This document shows positions 5,787-15,098 of a stretch of 55,939 bases of DNA, piece by piece; the stretch's first letter is position 1; each line of letters opens with the position of its first letter. Source of the DNA: Thermosyntropha lipolytica DSM 11003 (GTDB taxonomy: Bacteria; Bacillota; Syntrophomonadia; Syntrophomonadales; Syntrophomonadaceae). The translations under genes were made by a program, and so were the position numbers. Location of the stretch: NCBI RefSeq assembly GCF_900129805.1, contig NZ_FQWY01000012.1, positions 1 through 55,939 of the forward strand, written 5' to 3'. The notes under the pieces were generated by a model. It saw only the letters and a program-made list of their open reading frames with translations. It ran no database searches and was not told the origin of the DNA.

Positions 5787-7652
5787 TTGGAAGGTTTATG
5801 GGGAAGGGTAATTCAATTAACCAAAGATGCCTTGAATGCTTTTAAAAGTTTTCCGGCGGCCATGGTAAATGCTTTGGCCTTTGCCATAGTGACTATCATA
5901 AGGATAAATATTGATTGGCCGCAACAAGAGTTATATAATTTTCTTTTCAACTGTCTTCATCTTTCCCTGGCTTTAGGAGCAGTATTTAGCCTGACTGCCA
6001 TAACCGCAGCTCAGAGGATTTATAAAAGCCATAAAATGTTTATGGTGGCCAATGGCTTGGGTTTGTTAGTTCCTCTGGTTACGTTCTTTTTGCTTTATTA
6101 TTGCGGCAGAGTTGATCCTCTCCTTACTGATTTCTATAACTATCCGGTACTATCTGAACTGGCAGCGGCACGGGTAACTGCTGCTATGCTAATATGTTTT
6201 CTGGGATTTGTGGTGCTGGCGGGGGATCAGAAAGTCGGTTCAGATTTGGCGAAATCTTTGTTTATGATCCTAAAGGCTTTTTTTATCGCCCTTATCTATG
6301 GGGGAACCATTATGGCCGGACTTTCCGCTGTGGCTGGAGCTGTACAGGTCTTATTGTATAGCCAAATGAGCGAGAAGGTTTACCTGTACCTGGCGACTAT
6401 AAGCGGTTTTATTAGCTTTGCGATTTTTGTCGGCTACTTTCCTGACTTTACCAAGGATGAAATGGATTTTCGCCGCCAGGAAGCTGAGAAACAGCCGCGC
6501 TTTGTGGAAGTGCTCTTTTCTTCCATCTTAATCCCGCTTATGCTGGCTATGACCTTGGTTCTTTTGCTGTGGACGGTTAAATCTTTAATAACCGGGGTCG
6601 AGGTTTCTTTTACCCAGCTTTCGTCCATTGCCACTACTTATGCCTTAGGTGGACTCCTGTTGCACATCATGGTGACCCATCATGAATCAAGCCTTGCTGG
6701 CTTTTACCGTCGGTTTTTCCCTTATGCAGCTCTGATAATCCTGGCTTTTGAAGCCCGGGCCTTCTGGATCCAGCTTGGCCACTGGGGTCTTAAAACCACC
6801 GAGTACTGGTTCGGTATGATCTGGATACTGTCGGTATGTGCCGCTATTATCTTGATAGTGAAGAAGGATAAAGGACACCGCTTTATAGCCGAACTCGCCT
6901 GCATATTGGCATTAATATCTGTTCTTCCCATGGTTGGTTACCACGACTTGTCTGTTAAGTGGCAAGTTAATCGGCTGGAGAGCCTGCTCGTCAGCCAGGG
7001 GATGCTTACTGACGGCAAGCTGGTGGCGGCAGTTAAGGAGCCGGAATTAGCAGTCCGGGAGGCGATAACCGATGCTTTGGTTTTTCTGGTTTCATCTTCA
7101 GAGGCCGAGCTTCCGCCTTGGTTGGATCGGAATCTGATTAACCCGGAAACCTTCAAAACCAAACTGGGATTTGAACAAGCGTGGCCTCAAATCAGTGGCC
7201 AGGATAGAGGAATACCTTACCCAGCCATTGTCCTGCAGAGACCGCTGGGGGCCGTTGATATCAGCCAGTATAAATGGGCAGTCACCGTCTTGGAGGGCTA
7301 CGATCTGACGAGCAAACCGGCAACCGTAGAAAGCGAACGCGGTTTATACAGAATTTACTGGCTGGTTAATCCTCCTTATGGTCTTCCCACTCTAAGGATA
7401 GTGTTAAATGATAAGGAGATTCTAAAGGAGGATATGAAAGATTATATTAAGCACATAATTAAGAAATATCCGCCGGATGAGAATAACTATCCCCGGACGG
7501 TCAGTATGGAAGATATGAGCGTGGTCTTTACAACCCAAGAAATTAAGGTTCTTTTGGTCTTTGATTATGTTGAAATATCCGTGGATCCCCAAAAGGACAT
7601 TTTTCACTATTCTATCAACCCCCATGTTATCTATTTACAGGAAAAGACTTAG
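5787..7652 (+). CDS. DUF4153-type integral membrane protein
   Basis: 621 residues. Roughly the first 390 are a series of hydrophobic segments, about a dozen predicted by eye, separated by short charged loops; the last ~220 are soluble and end in a beta-rich region (ISVDPQKDIFHYSI). This layout and the opening KDALNAFKSFPAAMVNALAFAI fit the DUF4153 family, whose function is unknown. The start is TTG 5787 behind AGAGGGTGA; the next in-frame ATG is 25 codons on. The short inverted repeat CTCTAG (5746-5751)/CTAGAG (5772-5777) overlaps the ribosome site. Codon use looks more G+C-rich than its neighbours, so it may have been acquired. Confidence 0.75.
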   Translation: MEGLWGRVIQLTKDALNAFKSFPAAMVNALAFAIVTIIRINIDWPQQELYNFLFNCLHLSLALGAVFSLTAITAAQRIYKSHKMFMVANGLGLLVPLVTFFLLYYCGRVDPLLTDFYNYPVLSELAAARVTAAMLICFLGFVVLAGDQKVGSDLAKSLFMILKAFFIALIYGGTIMAGLSAVAGAVQVLLYSQMSEKVYLYLATISGFISFAIFVGYFPDFTKDEMDFRRQEAEKQPRFVEVLFSSILIPLMLAMTLVLLLWTVKSLITGVEVSFTQLSSIATTYALGGLLLHIMVTHHESSLAGFYRRFFPYAALIILAFEARAFWIQLGHWGLKTTEYWFGMIWILSVCAAIILIVKKDKGHRFIAELACILALISVLPMVGYHDLSVKWQVNRLESLLVSQGMLTDGKLVAAVKEPELAVREAITDALVFLVSSSEAELPPWLDRNLINPETFKTKLGFEQAWPQISGQDRGIPYPAIVLQRPLGAVDISQYKWAVTVLEGYDLTSKPATVESERGLYRIYWLVNPPYGLPTLRIVLNDKEILKEDMKDYIKHIIKKYPPDENNYPRTVSMEDMSVVFTTQEIKVLLVFDYVEISVDPQKDIFHYSINPHVIYLQEKT

Positions 7653-7694
7653 CTTCTATCCTGCGAGACATGGGACATTTTCTCTGTTCTATTA

Positions 7695-7892
7695 CTAGAC
7701 AGCGAATTTTAAAGTGTTATCGCGCATTATATATCCCGTAGTTATCAAAAATTCTCCGCCTTTCAGCCATTCATGTATGTCCGGGGCATCTATGACGCTC
7801 ACCGTAGTTATCTGGCGGTAGATTCCCCTCCTGCCGGCAATAACTTTAAAGTCAGCAAACATATCGAGCATGTTTTTGACAGTTAATTGCAA
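7695..7892 (-). pseudogene. N-terminal fragment of a PucR-family regulator
   Basis: 65 residues from TTG 7892 with ribosome site CAGGTGGG. The sequence LTVKNML…APDIHEWLKGGEFLITTGY matches the start of the PucR (purine catabolism regulator) N-terminal domain, but stops in TAG TAA TAG right after the GYIMRDN segment. Full-length members are several hundred residues and end in a helix-turn-helix. No continuation is seen in other frames before the DUF4153 gene, so most of the gene has been deleted. It has no DNA-binding part and is probably inactive. Confidence 0.65.
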
Positions 7893-8055
7893 ATTCCCAC
7901 CTGCTTTCTTGAATTATGTGTCTGTGTTTTTTCGGCTGCATATTTAAGAATTGCTAAATATTAATTTTACACTAATATAATGTCAAATGTATCTGAACAT
8001 ATGTTAAAATTAGATGGAAAATTAATGCTTTGTATTCCAGGAGGGTTGATGGGGG

Positions 8056-10380
8056 ATGGCAAGATTTAAAATTAAAAACAGTATAAAAGTAAGGATTATA
8101 TTTTACCTGATTTTATTTAATGTAGTTATTTTTTCGGTATTTTACTGGAATAACCTGGCTTTACAGAAACTGCTCATCAAGGATTTTGAAGATGAGTATG
8201 CTAAGAAAATTATAGCCACCACCGCGGCAAGTGTGGAAAGAGCCAAGGAGGAGGCAGTTTTGCTTTCTGATTCTCTGGCTGCGCATGAAGATATTATAAC
8301 AGCTTTTGCCGCCAGGGACAGGGAAGGGTTGAAAAAAGTGGTTGATCCTATCTATAAGAGATGGCAGGAAAAACATGCCGTAGCCCAGCTGCAGTTTATA
8401 GATGAAAACGGGCGTTCTTTTTACCGGGCGCATATGCCGGAAAAATATGGGGATGACTTAAGCTTTCGCCCGGCTCTTATGCAGGCGATAAGGAATAAAG
8501 AGCAGGTAGTGGCACTGGAAGAAGGAGTAGCAGGTTACGGCATACGCTGTATAAATCCTGTATATCATAATGACCGGTTTATCGGCGTTTTTGAAATAGG
8601 CATGTCTTTGGAAAAAGAAATAGGGGAAAGGTTAGCTGAGCTTGATGGCATATATGTTTTAAAAAAGGCTGATGGCCAGGTTTTGTGGCAGAATGGAGAA
8701 GCAAGGGTAAGCCTTACGGAAGAAGATGTAAATGAGATAGGTAAAGGAGAAGCCTTTTATCGCCTGAGTTCTGATAAGAGATATATTTTGACTTTAGTTC
8801 CGATTAAAGATGCCGAGGGAAAGGTAATAGCTTTTGCCCAGGGGGAAGTGCCCCGCGAGGCTTTTATGGCAGCCGAAGCCAAAGCTAAACATCGGGCCTT
8901 GCTGATTATAATAGCCGGTTTGGCTATTCTCTGTCTGGCTGCTTATATAGTTTTACATAATGCCCTTAAACATGTTGCTCCTTTGAAAGAAGTGATAAGA
9001 GAAGTCAGTGAAGGCGACCTGACCAGAGTTGTAGATATCGCTTCCAAAAATGAAATTGGTTTAATTGCCAGGGATTTTTCCAGGCTGCTGGAAAAGATAA
9101 AAAATGTCTTCTATGAACTTTTCCATAATACTTCTAGCCTTACTACCAATGCCTATTTTATGAATGATGTAGCAGCATCGGCTGTTTTTAAACTTAAAAA
9201 CAGCATAGACGAGTTAGAAGGCATAGGAAGAAGGCTTAAGGAAGCGGGGGAAAATCTGCGCGAAGCCGATGCCGGGGTAGAGGAGATTGCCGGCGCTTCC
9301 CAGATGGTGGCCAAGCAGACCCAGAACCTGCAGGAAACTTATGTAGTCTTAGCTGATGATGCGCGTAAGGGAAAAGAAGAAATTGAGCAGATAAAAGAAG
9401 TGATGAGTCTGCTTGGAGAGAGAGCAGGCAGAGCCGTAGAAAAAGTGAGGGAGCTTACGGCCATATCTAATGATATCGGGCAGATTACCAGTACTATCAT
9501 GGCGGTGTCTGAACAGACTAACCTTTTAGCTCTGAACGCGGCTATCGAATCGGCCAGGGCGGGAGAACATGGCCGGGGATTTGCCGTAGTAGCCGAGGAA
9601 ATTCGGAAACTGGCCGAGGAAACAGCAGGCTATACCAAGCAGATAAGCAGCCTTATCGAGCGGGTGCAGGCTAATATTAACAGTTTTGCCGGGGAAATTG
9701 AATCCGTAGGTTCGGCAGTGGCGGAAAGCGGCCGGATAACTGAGACCGTAGTAAAAAGCTTGGAGAATATAGTTAATAATATTGTTGCAGTTGAAGCCAG
9801 CATACTTGAGATAAGCAGTGCAGTAGAAGAGCAGAGTGCTTCTTCTGAAGAGATTTCTGCGGTGGTAAATGAAGTTAGTGCTGCGGTAACCATGCTCATT
9901 TCTGCTTTAGAGGGACAGATTAAAGAAACCGAAAACCGCATAGGTGATTTTGAAGAGCTTATTAAAGTCATCGAGGATACTAATAATATATCTGATCGTT
10001 TGCGGGCGATACTGGCTCAGTATAAGCTGCCGGCTGAAGTAGTTCTTGATCAGGTAAAACAGGATCACCTGGGTTTTGTAAAAAAACATGAATTTATAGT
10101 TGAACACGACCTTTATATAGATCCGGAGACTATATTTAACCATGAACAGTGCCGGTTAGGCAGATGGATCAGAAATGTGCAGGATGAAAAAGTGCTTAAA
10201 GTATTTAATGAATATGTGGATAAACCGCATAAAGAGCTGCATGCTCTTGCTAAAGAAGCGGTAAGATTAAATAATGAAGGGCGCAAAAACGAGGCGGTAT
10301 CCAGAATAGAGGAAATGAACAAGGTTTCCGGGCAAGTTATAGCTGGGATAGATAAGATTCTGGAAGCAATTAGAAAATAA
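8056..10380 (+). CDS. Transmembrane methyl-accepting chemotaxis protein with CZB zinc-binding domain
   Basis: 774 residues. Membrane segment near 13-33, a large extracellular sensor of the Cache type (about 35-270, with [19 protein letters not shown] and [21 protein letters not shown]), a second membrane segment ([20 protein letters not shown]), HAMP, and the signalling coiled coil with tip [20 protein letters not shown]. The C-terminus (about 675-774) is a chemoreceptor zinc-binding domain: KKHEF, the signature [10 protein letters not shown] and KPHKELH supply the 3-His/1-Cys site known in CZB proteins, which respond to zinc and to hypochlorous acid in characterised cases. GGAGGG precedes the ATG. 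A weak promoter (TTGCTA 7951, TATAAT 7976, 19-nt spacer) lies upstream. Confidence 0.92.
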   Translation: MARFKIKNSIKVRIIFYLILFNVVIFSVFYWNNLALQKLLIKDFEDEYAKKIIATTAASVERAKEEAVLLSDSLAAHEDIITAFAARDREGLKKVVDPIYKRWQEKHAVAQLQFIDENGRSFYRAHMPEKYGDDLSFRPALMQAIRNKEQVVALEEGVAGYGIRCINPVYHNDRFIGVFEIGMSLEKEIGERLAELDGIYVLKKADGQVLWQNGEARVSLTEEDVNEIGKGEAFYRLSSDKRYILTLVPIKDAEGKVIAFAQGEVPREAFMAAEAKAKHRALLIIIAGLAILCLAAYIVLHNALKHVAPLKEVIREVSEGDLTRVVDIASKNEIGLIARDFSRLLEKIKNVFYELFHNTSSLTTNAYFMNDVAASAVFKLKNSIDELEGIGRRLKEAGENLREADAGVEEIAGASQMVAKQTQNLQETYVVLADDARKGKEEIEQIKEVMSLLGERAGRAVEKVRELTAISNDIGQITSTIMAVSEQTNLLALNAAIESARAGEHGRGFAVVAEEIRKLAEETAGYTKQISSLIERVQANINSFAGEIESVGSAVAESGRITETVVKSLENIVNNIVAVEASILEISSAVEEQSASSEEISAVVNEVSAAVTMLISALEGQIKETENRIGDFEELIKVIEDTNNISDRLRAILAQYKLPAEVVLDQVKQDHLGFVKKHEFIVEHDLYIDPETIFNHEQCRLGRWIRNVQDEKVLKVFNEYVDKPHKELHALAKEAVRLNNEGRKNEAVSRIEEMNKVSGQVIAGIDKILEAIRK

Positions 10381-10399
10381 ATAAATAAATGGAAGGAAT

Positions 10400-10453
10400 T
10401 TACACCACCCTTGTGGAAATAATTATGAAAACGGCAGGACAAGGGTGGTGTAA
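10400..10453 (+). promoter_or_regulatory. Long hairpin covering the ribosome site of the TPR gene
   Basis: Perfect 15-bp inverted repeat TTACACCACCCTTGT (10400-10414) / ACAAGGGTGGTGTAA (10439-10453), loop 24 nt, then TTTTAG. The right arm contains AAGGGTGGTG, the only ribosome site for GTG 10459. It can act as chemoreceptor terminator, as a translational block on the next gene, or as both. Confidence 0.65.
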
Positions 10454-10458
10454 TTTTA

Positions 10459-11673
10459 GTGGTGTACAGTAATGCTGATGGGGGAATGGAAGTAAAACGT
10501 CGTCAGATTTTAGAGATGCTTAGCCAGCAGGATATAAGCGGGGCGATGAAAAAAATAAGAGAAGTTTTGCTGGCTGATGCCAGGGATGTAATGATGCTTA
10601 ATCTTATGGCTGATTGTTGTTATGTGTTGGGGGAATTTGCAGAGGCTGAATCTTACTGGGATGAGGTTTTAAAATTTGACCCTGCTAATAAAATTGCCCG
10701 GAGCAATTTAAAAAAGGTTAGGAATCCGGCTTTTAAGTTCTGGCTTAAACGTTATTATAAAGCTCTGGCTTTGCTTAAGTTTAGGGAATACGAAGAAGCA
10801 GGGGCTATTTTACATGAACTGCTGGAGGAAAATGATAATTTTGTTAGTGTATACAAATTTTTGGGTGTGTGTTATAAAGAAATGGGCAAACTTGATGAAG
10901 CGCTTAAGGTATGGAGGCAAGGACTGAAAAGGGACAGGAATAATGAGGAGCTGCATGGTTTTATTACGCAAACCTTGAAGGAAAGGGAAAGTTTGCTGTT
11001 AAATTGTGCATCTGGTGGAGAAAAGGAGATTTCTCTTGTTCCTTCTTTAGTATGGCCTTTTAGTAAAAGTAAAGCCGTTTGGGCATTTTCAGGGATGGCT
11101 GCTCTCGTTTTGAGCTGGCAGATAGTTACAGCTGTTAACAGCCATGATTTAATAAGACCGAAGGTAAAAGAAGTTTCTGAAGTGGGGACGGTTATCAGCA
11201 GTAAAGGGGACCAAAAAGAAGAAGCGCTACCTGTTTTGAGTATGATGGATGAGGATAAACTTGCCGAAATAAAGGAAGAAGGAGCAGTATGTTACGATAA
11301 AGATGCCGAGATGTATTATTATAGGGAAGGATTTAAGGCCTATAGAAAAAGGGACTGGCAAAATGCTGCCTGGCATTTAGAGAACGCTGTGGCTATGAAG
11401 TCGCATAGCTATATAAATCGGGAAGCTCTGTATTATTTGGCTCGGGTTTATTATCTACAGGGAGATTATGATAGGGCTGAAAAGTATTATATTGAATATA
11501 TAAATTTATTTCCTCATTCTAATTATCATGATGAGAGCCTTTATTATCTGGCTGCTCTATATTATAAAAGAGGAGATCTGGATAGGGCCAGGGAGATGCT
11601 ACTTCAGCTTAAAGAACTTTTTCCCGGTAGTGGGTATGTTACAAGTGATTTATACAAAAAAATTATTAAATAG
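10459..11673 (+). CDS. Membrane-anchored tetratricopeptide-repeat protein
   Basis: 404 residues. The N-terminal ~180 hold TPR-like helix pairs (AESYWDEVLKFDPANKIARS; YKFLGVCYKEMGKLDEALKV). One hydrophobic segment near 208-226 (AVWAFSGMAALVLSWQIVTAV) is followed by a low-complexity linker and a second TPR group near 285-395 (YYLARVYYLQGDYDRAEKYY; YYLAALYYKRGDLDRAREML), similar to the BamD/YbgF outer-segment type. So it has TPRs on both sides of the membrane, presumably as a scaffold. GTG 10459 is used because AAGGGTGGTG lies 8 nt upstream; ATG 10486 is an alternative. Partner unknown. Confidence 0.75.
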   Translation: MVYSNADGGMEVKRRQILEMLSQQDISGAMKKIREVLLADARDVMMLNLMADCCYVLGEFAEAESYWDEVLKFDPANKIARSNLKKVRNPAFKFWLKRYYKALALLKFREYEEAGAILHELLEENDNFVSVYKFLGVCYKEMGKLDEALKVWRQGLKRDRNNEELHGFITQTLKERESLLLNCASGGEKEISLVPSLVWPFSKSKAVWAFSGMAALVLSWQIVTAVNSHDLIRPKVKEVSEVGTVISSKGDQKEEALPVLSMMDEDKLAEIKEEGAVCYDKDAEMYYYREGFKAYRKRDWQNAAWHLENAVAMKSHSYINREALYYLARVYYLQGDYDRAEKYYIEYINLFPHSNYHDESLYYLAALYYKRGDLDRAREMLLQLKELFPGSGYVTSDLYKKIIK

Positions 11674-11680
11674 GAGAATG

Positions 11681-11713
11681 AAAAGGGGGATACCAGAACC
11701 CCTTTTAGTTTTT
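11681..11713 (+). terminator. Terminator of the TPR gene
   Basis: Stem AAAAGGGG (11681-11688) / CCCCTTTT (11699-11706), then AGTTTTTT. Confidence 0.85.
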
Positions 11714-11744
11714 TCCTAAATAAATATACAAATCATTATAAAAT

Positions 11745-11773
11745 TTGTTATTATGATAATAGAATATTATATC
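11745..11773 (+). promoter_or_regulatory. Promoter of the 964-residue protein gene
   Basis: TTGTTA (11745-11750), 17-nt spacer, TATATC (11768-11773), 45 nt before the ATG. The region is very AT-rich and other -10-like hexamers exist. Confidence 0.4.
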
Positions 11774-11818
11774 ATTTTGTTATAACAATTTTGTAGTGTC
11801 ATAAAATGAGGGAGGAGT

Positions 11819-14713
11819 ATGGGGGGGTCTTGCATGACCAGAATAGATGGACCGGATGCCCGTGTATATAGTGATAATAAAGAATATGCTGAACAGCGAT
11901 GTTTGGTTAATGAGTGTTTGGTAATACATTTTCCTTTAGGCAAGAAAAACCAGTATGGAAAATATCTGGAGAAAGCCATAAATAATCTTACTATCTATGC
12001 TAAAAGTTATTATTATAACTGGGAAAAAAACGCCCGGGATAAATTTATGTCCTATACTCAGGCAGGGGAAATAGATGAAAAGATGCAGCAGGTCTTCTGG
12101 TTATGGTATCTGACTAATTACAGATTTTACCGGGATGTATCTCCTATTATTGATTTTTATTTTGTGGAATATGAGGACAAATTGGATGAAAAGATGAAAG
12201 AGATTTTAAAGGCTTTAAAGAGGTCTTATCTATCTGTTTACCAGGTAGAGTGGATCAGAAATAATGCTGTGGGACTAAGGGATATTTTTTGTGATAAAAC
12301 TTTTGTGGTAGAGAGAAATTTTGGGGATGTAACTAAAGCAGTAGAGGAAGGAGACCTTTTACTTTTAAGATTGGTTAGGATAAATAATTCGGTAATAGCG
12401 GCTGGGAAAACGGTAATTATCCCTGGGGAGAATAAAGAGTTTTTATGTGAAGAAATAAACTCACGCCGCATAAATGAACAGGTTGGTGATATGGAACTTT
12501 TTCTCTGGGAATATGCCGAAGTTTTGTGCGGTTTGGTGATAGATTTAAGCCTGGGAATAAGAGAAAACAGCCTGAAAAGCCGGAGCTTTATATGGAAAAA
12601 GGGTAATAAAGAGGATTGGATAAGATGCTTAAAGAAGCAGGGTTTTTTGGTATTGGAAAAAGACCGTAAGTATGTAAAGCTGACTGTTGCAAAAGGTGAT
12701 AATAGTTTTAAAAGAATTTATGTAGGCAGTAGTTTATTGGTAATAGTTACCGAGAGCAAAAACTATTTGGATTTGATTACAGATAAAATAAACCAGATTA
12801 TTTGCCATTTTGGTTGGACAGGGGAATGGAGCGAAGGTTTCAATTTTACGGATAGGGAAGAAGCCGAAGAAATATTGGGGCAAATAATGCAGGATAAATA
12901 TTTGGAAAATTGGCTTAATACTCCTAAACGCGAACTCGATGGTATGACTCCTCTGCAAGCTGTTAATAGTATGCAGGGACGGGTATTGCTGGAACAGGTT
13001 TTGGATGAATTAGAATTGAACGAGATTAAAGCCAGGATTCTAGGAGAGTATTATATTTCTGCTGATGTCATAAGGAAAAAACTTAAGCTGGCTAAAAGTA
13101 AGGTACCTAGAGGAATAACTGATGGAGAAACGCTGGCGATAAGGGTAGGAAAATTTAGAACCCGCCAGGAGGTTACTCCTTATGTGTCCGCTTATACCTG
13201 GCTTAATGAGCTTTATCGCCAGATAGCAGCAGCTTTTTACCAGATGTATTATAGCCTTCCTGAAAAGAGAACTAAACTGGCATGGCTGATTTTTATGTGG
13301 AATGAATTTTCCAGTATTTTTAAGCCAACTATTTATAAGCCGGAATGGTGGATGGCGGCTTTGGAATATGCTTATAGCGAGCTGTCAGGGGAAAAGATCT
13401 ATTTTTCTAAAGTAGGAAAAAGATTTGGCGTGGCCAGCAGCCTGATAAGAAAAAATTCCGAAGAGATAGTGCGCCATTTTACTCAATATCCGCTTGATTT
13501 TTCCCGTCCTCTTGCTCAATACCCGCGTTTTGAGGAAATGGATGCCGGGGATAAAATAAGGACTTATGAGGAAGTATGGATGCATATGCAGATTTTTAAA
13601 AACTCTATAGAAAAAGATGTAGAGAGGAGAGAAGAAGAAAGCAGAAAAAAATTTTATCAATTGGTAAATGAAAAGCGCAAATTCTGGAATAAGGATTTCC
13701 AGGCCACTTATAGGGAATTTTGGAAACGAGCTTTTTTGCTTGATTTGGCCGGGGAAGATGATAGAACCCTGGCCCATGCGTTTTGGGAACTGCATGCGTC
13801 TATGTTTCCGCCTTATTTAAGAACAGCTGCTTTCAATATGATGATGAGTTATGTCAGTGCTTACTGGATTAAGATTAAAAATTTATCTGAGATATGGCTG
13901 GAAGATATTTTTACCGGGGAGAAGTATAGAATATATGGGGTACTGGATAAAAGGCGAAAAGAACAGGTAATTCCGGGTATGATATGTATAACCCGGTTGC
14001 TTCCTCTGGGAGATAGTTACTGGATTTTTTCACCTGTTTTTGTAGTAATGCCTGAAATGGCAGAAAATTTTATGTCTAAGGTTCCTATGTTTCTGGAAGA
14101 GTATAATCCTTATGATGTGAGCGATTTTAATTATCTGAAAGCTAAGGGAAATGTCATTTTGCAATCTTACATAACCGCCCTGGATGAGATGGAACAGAAC
14201 ACTTTAAATTTGATTAATCAACCTTTGGAGATTTCCTGGCAGGTAGGAGAAGTCATAAATCCCCATCAGGCTTTAAAACAGCTTAAAAGCTATAAGAGAT
14301 TTCAACTATTAGAGGAATATGGCGATAATGCTTCTTTTCTGTGGCTGACATTTTCTCCGGATCAAAATTACCAGTGGGGATATGTTATAGTAGTTAATAA
14401 CAAGATCTTTTTTACTACCCCCCCAGGTAAAGATAAGAATAAGCTGATTCGCGACATACGCCGGGCATTTAAAGAGGAAGATATTGTAATTTTTTTCCGC
14501 GATTATCGGGGGAGTTTAGGAAGCCTTAAACGCCTGGAAACTTATATGATAAGACATCTGGCGAAATTTTTTAACCGGTATCCTGAGATATCTTTGGCTC
14601 TTTTGAAGCAGGATGATCTGGAGGATGAAGAGCTGGAGGTAAAGCAAGGCATATTTTTATTAAAGCTAGGAGCTCGGCTTATGGAATGTTTAAAAGAAGA
14701 GGGGGGAAATTAA
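11819..14713 (+). CDS. 964-residue protein of unknown function, related to the SEC-C protein at 23.3 kb
   Basis: Soluble, rich in Trp, Tyr and charged residues; no membrane segment or known enzyme motif. Residues ~45-400 can be aligned by eye with residues ~40-410 of the SEC-C protein at 23294-24541: FWLWY, SYLSVY (136), L-x-DIF (155), a strand RIYVGSSLLVIV, then WLNTP…GMTPLQ (~363). Around 500-545 is a helix-turn-helix-like stretch (SKVGKRFGVASSLIRKNSEEI). At ~640-780 the module seems to recur: AFWELH, SYVSAY (675), L-x-DIF (695), a basic stretch and G-x-ICITRLLPL. The SEC-C zinc motif is absent. GAGGGAGG lies just before ATG 11819. Its own promoter; no clear terminator before tRNA-Gly. Confidence 0.75.
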   Translation: MGGSCMTRIDGPDARVYSDNKEYAEQRCLVNECLVIHFPLGKKNQYGKYLEKAINNLTIYAKSYYYNWEKNARDKFMSYTQAGEIDEKMQQVFWLWYLTNYRFYRDVSPIIDFYFVEYEDKLDEKMKEILKALKRSYLSVYQVEWIRNNAVGLRDIFCDKTFVVERNFGDVTKAVEEGDLLLLRLVRINNSVIAAGKTVIIPGENKEFLCEEINSRRINEQVGDMELFLWEYAEVLCGLVIDLSLGIRENSLKSRSFIWKKGNKEDWIRCLKKQGFLVLEKDRKYVKLTVAKGDNSFKRIYVGSSLLVIVTESKNYLDLITDKINQIICHFGWTGEWSEGFNFTDREEAEEILGQIMQDKYLENWLNTPKRELDGMTPLQAVNSMQGRVLLEQVLDELELNEIKARILGEYYISADVIRKKLKLAKSKVPRGITDGETLAIRVGKFRTRQEVTPYVSAYTWLNELYRQIAAAFYQMYYSLPEKRTKLAWLIFMWNEFSSIFKPTIYKPEWWMAALEYAYSELSGEKIYFSKVGKRFGVASSLIRKNSEEIVRHFTQYPLDFSRPLAQYPRFEEMDAGDKIRTYEEVWMHMQIFKNSIEKDVERREEESRKKFYQLVNEKRKFWNKDFQATYREFWKRAFLLDLAGEDDRTLAHAFWELHASMFPPYLRTAAFNMMMSYVSAYWIKIKNLSEIWLEDIFTGEKYRIYGVLDKRRKEQVIPGMICITRLLPLGDSYWIFSPVFVVMPEMAENFMSKVPMFLEEYNPYDVSDFNYLKAKGNVILQSYITALDEMEQNTLNLINQPLEISWQVGEVINPHQALKQLKSYKRFQLLEEYGDNASFLWLTFSPDQNYQWGYVIVVNNKIFFTTPPGKDKNKLIRDIRRAFKEEDIVIFFRDYRGSLGSLKRLETYMIRHLAKFFNRYPEISLALLKQDDLEDEELEVKQGIFLLKLGARLMECLKEEGGN

Positions 14714-14823
14714 ATTATTAGTATAGTGATTAAAATGATTAAAGAAGTTTGGTTAGGGTAATAATGCTTAATAATGATTACAGGTTGTAAATTAAGGAAA
14801 ATAGAAAAATGTTGTGCAGGCTC

Positions 14824-14851
14824 TTGACGAAAAGGGTAGGAATTATATATT
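14824..14851 (+). promoter_or_regulatory. Promoter of tRNA-Gly (GCC)
   Basis: TTGACG (14824-14829), 16-nt spacer, TATATT (14846-14851); the tRNA starts at 14874. Confidence 0.75.
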
Positions 14852-14873
14852 CTTATATAGGAGACAATTGAGT

Positions 14874-14948
14874 GCGGAAGTGGCTCAGTGGTAGAGCATC
14901 GCCTTGCCAAGGCGAGGGTCGCGGGTTCGAATCCCGTCTTCCGCTCCA
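14874..14948 (+). tRNA. tRNA-Gly (GCC)
   Basis: Acceptor GCGGAAG/CTTCCGC, anticodon GCC in loop TTGCCAA between CGCC and GGCG, T-arm GCGGGTTCGAATCCCG, discriminator T, encoded CCA. Confidence 0.97.
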
Positions 14949-14961
14949 TAAAGAAAAAAAT

Positions 14962-14991
14962 ACCTCGGCATAAGCCGAGGTGTTGTGTTTT
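14962..14991 (+). terminator. Terminator of tRNA-Gly
   Basis: Perfect 8-bp stem ACCTCGGC (14962-14969) / GCCGAGGT (14974-14981) with loop ATAA, then GTTGTGTTTTT. Confidence 0.85.
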
Positions 14992-15098
14992 TAATAAAAT
15001 TAGGGTAAATTCTTTAAGAGGGCTATTTAATTGTAAGGTTCTATATTCTCTAAGCCTTTTATCAATATTTAAATATTTATCAGTTAGGAGGAGCATAA

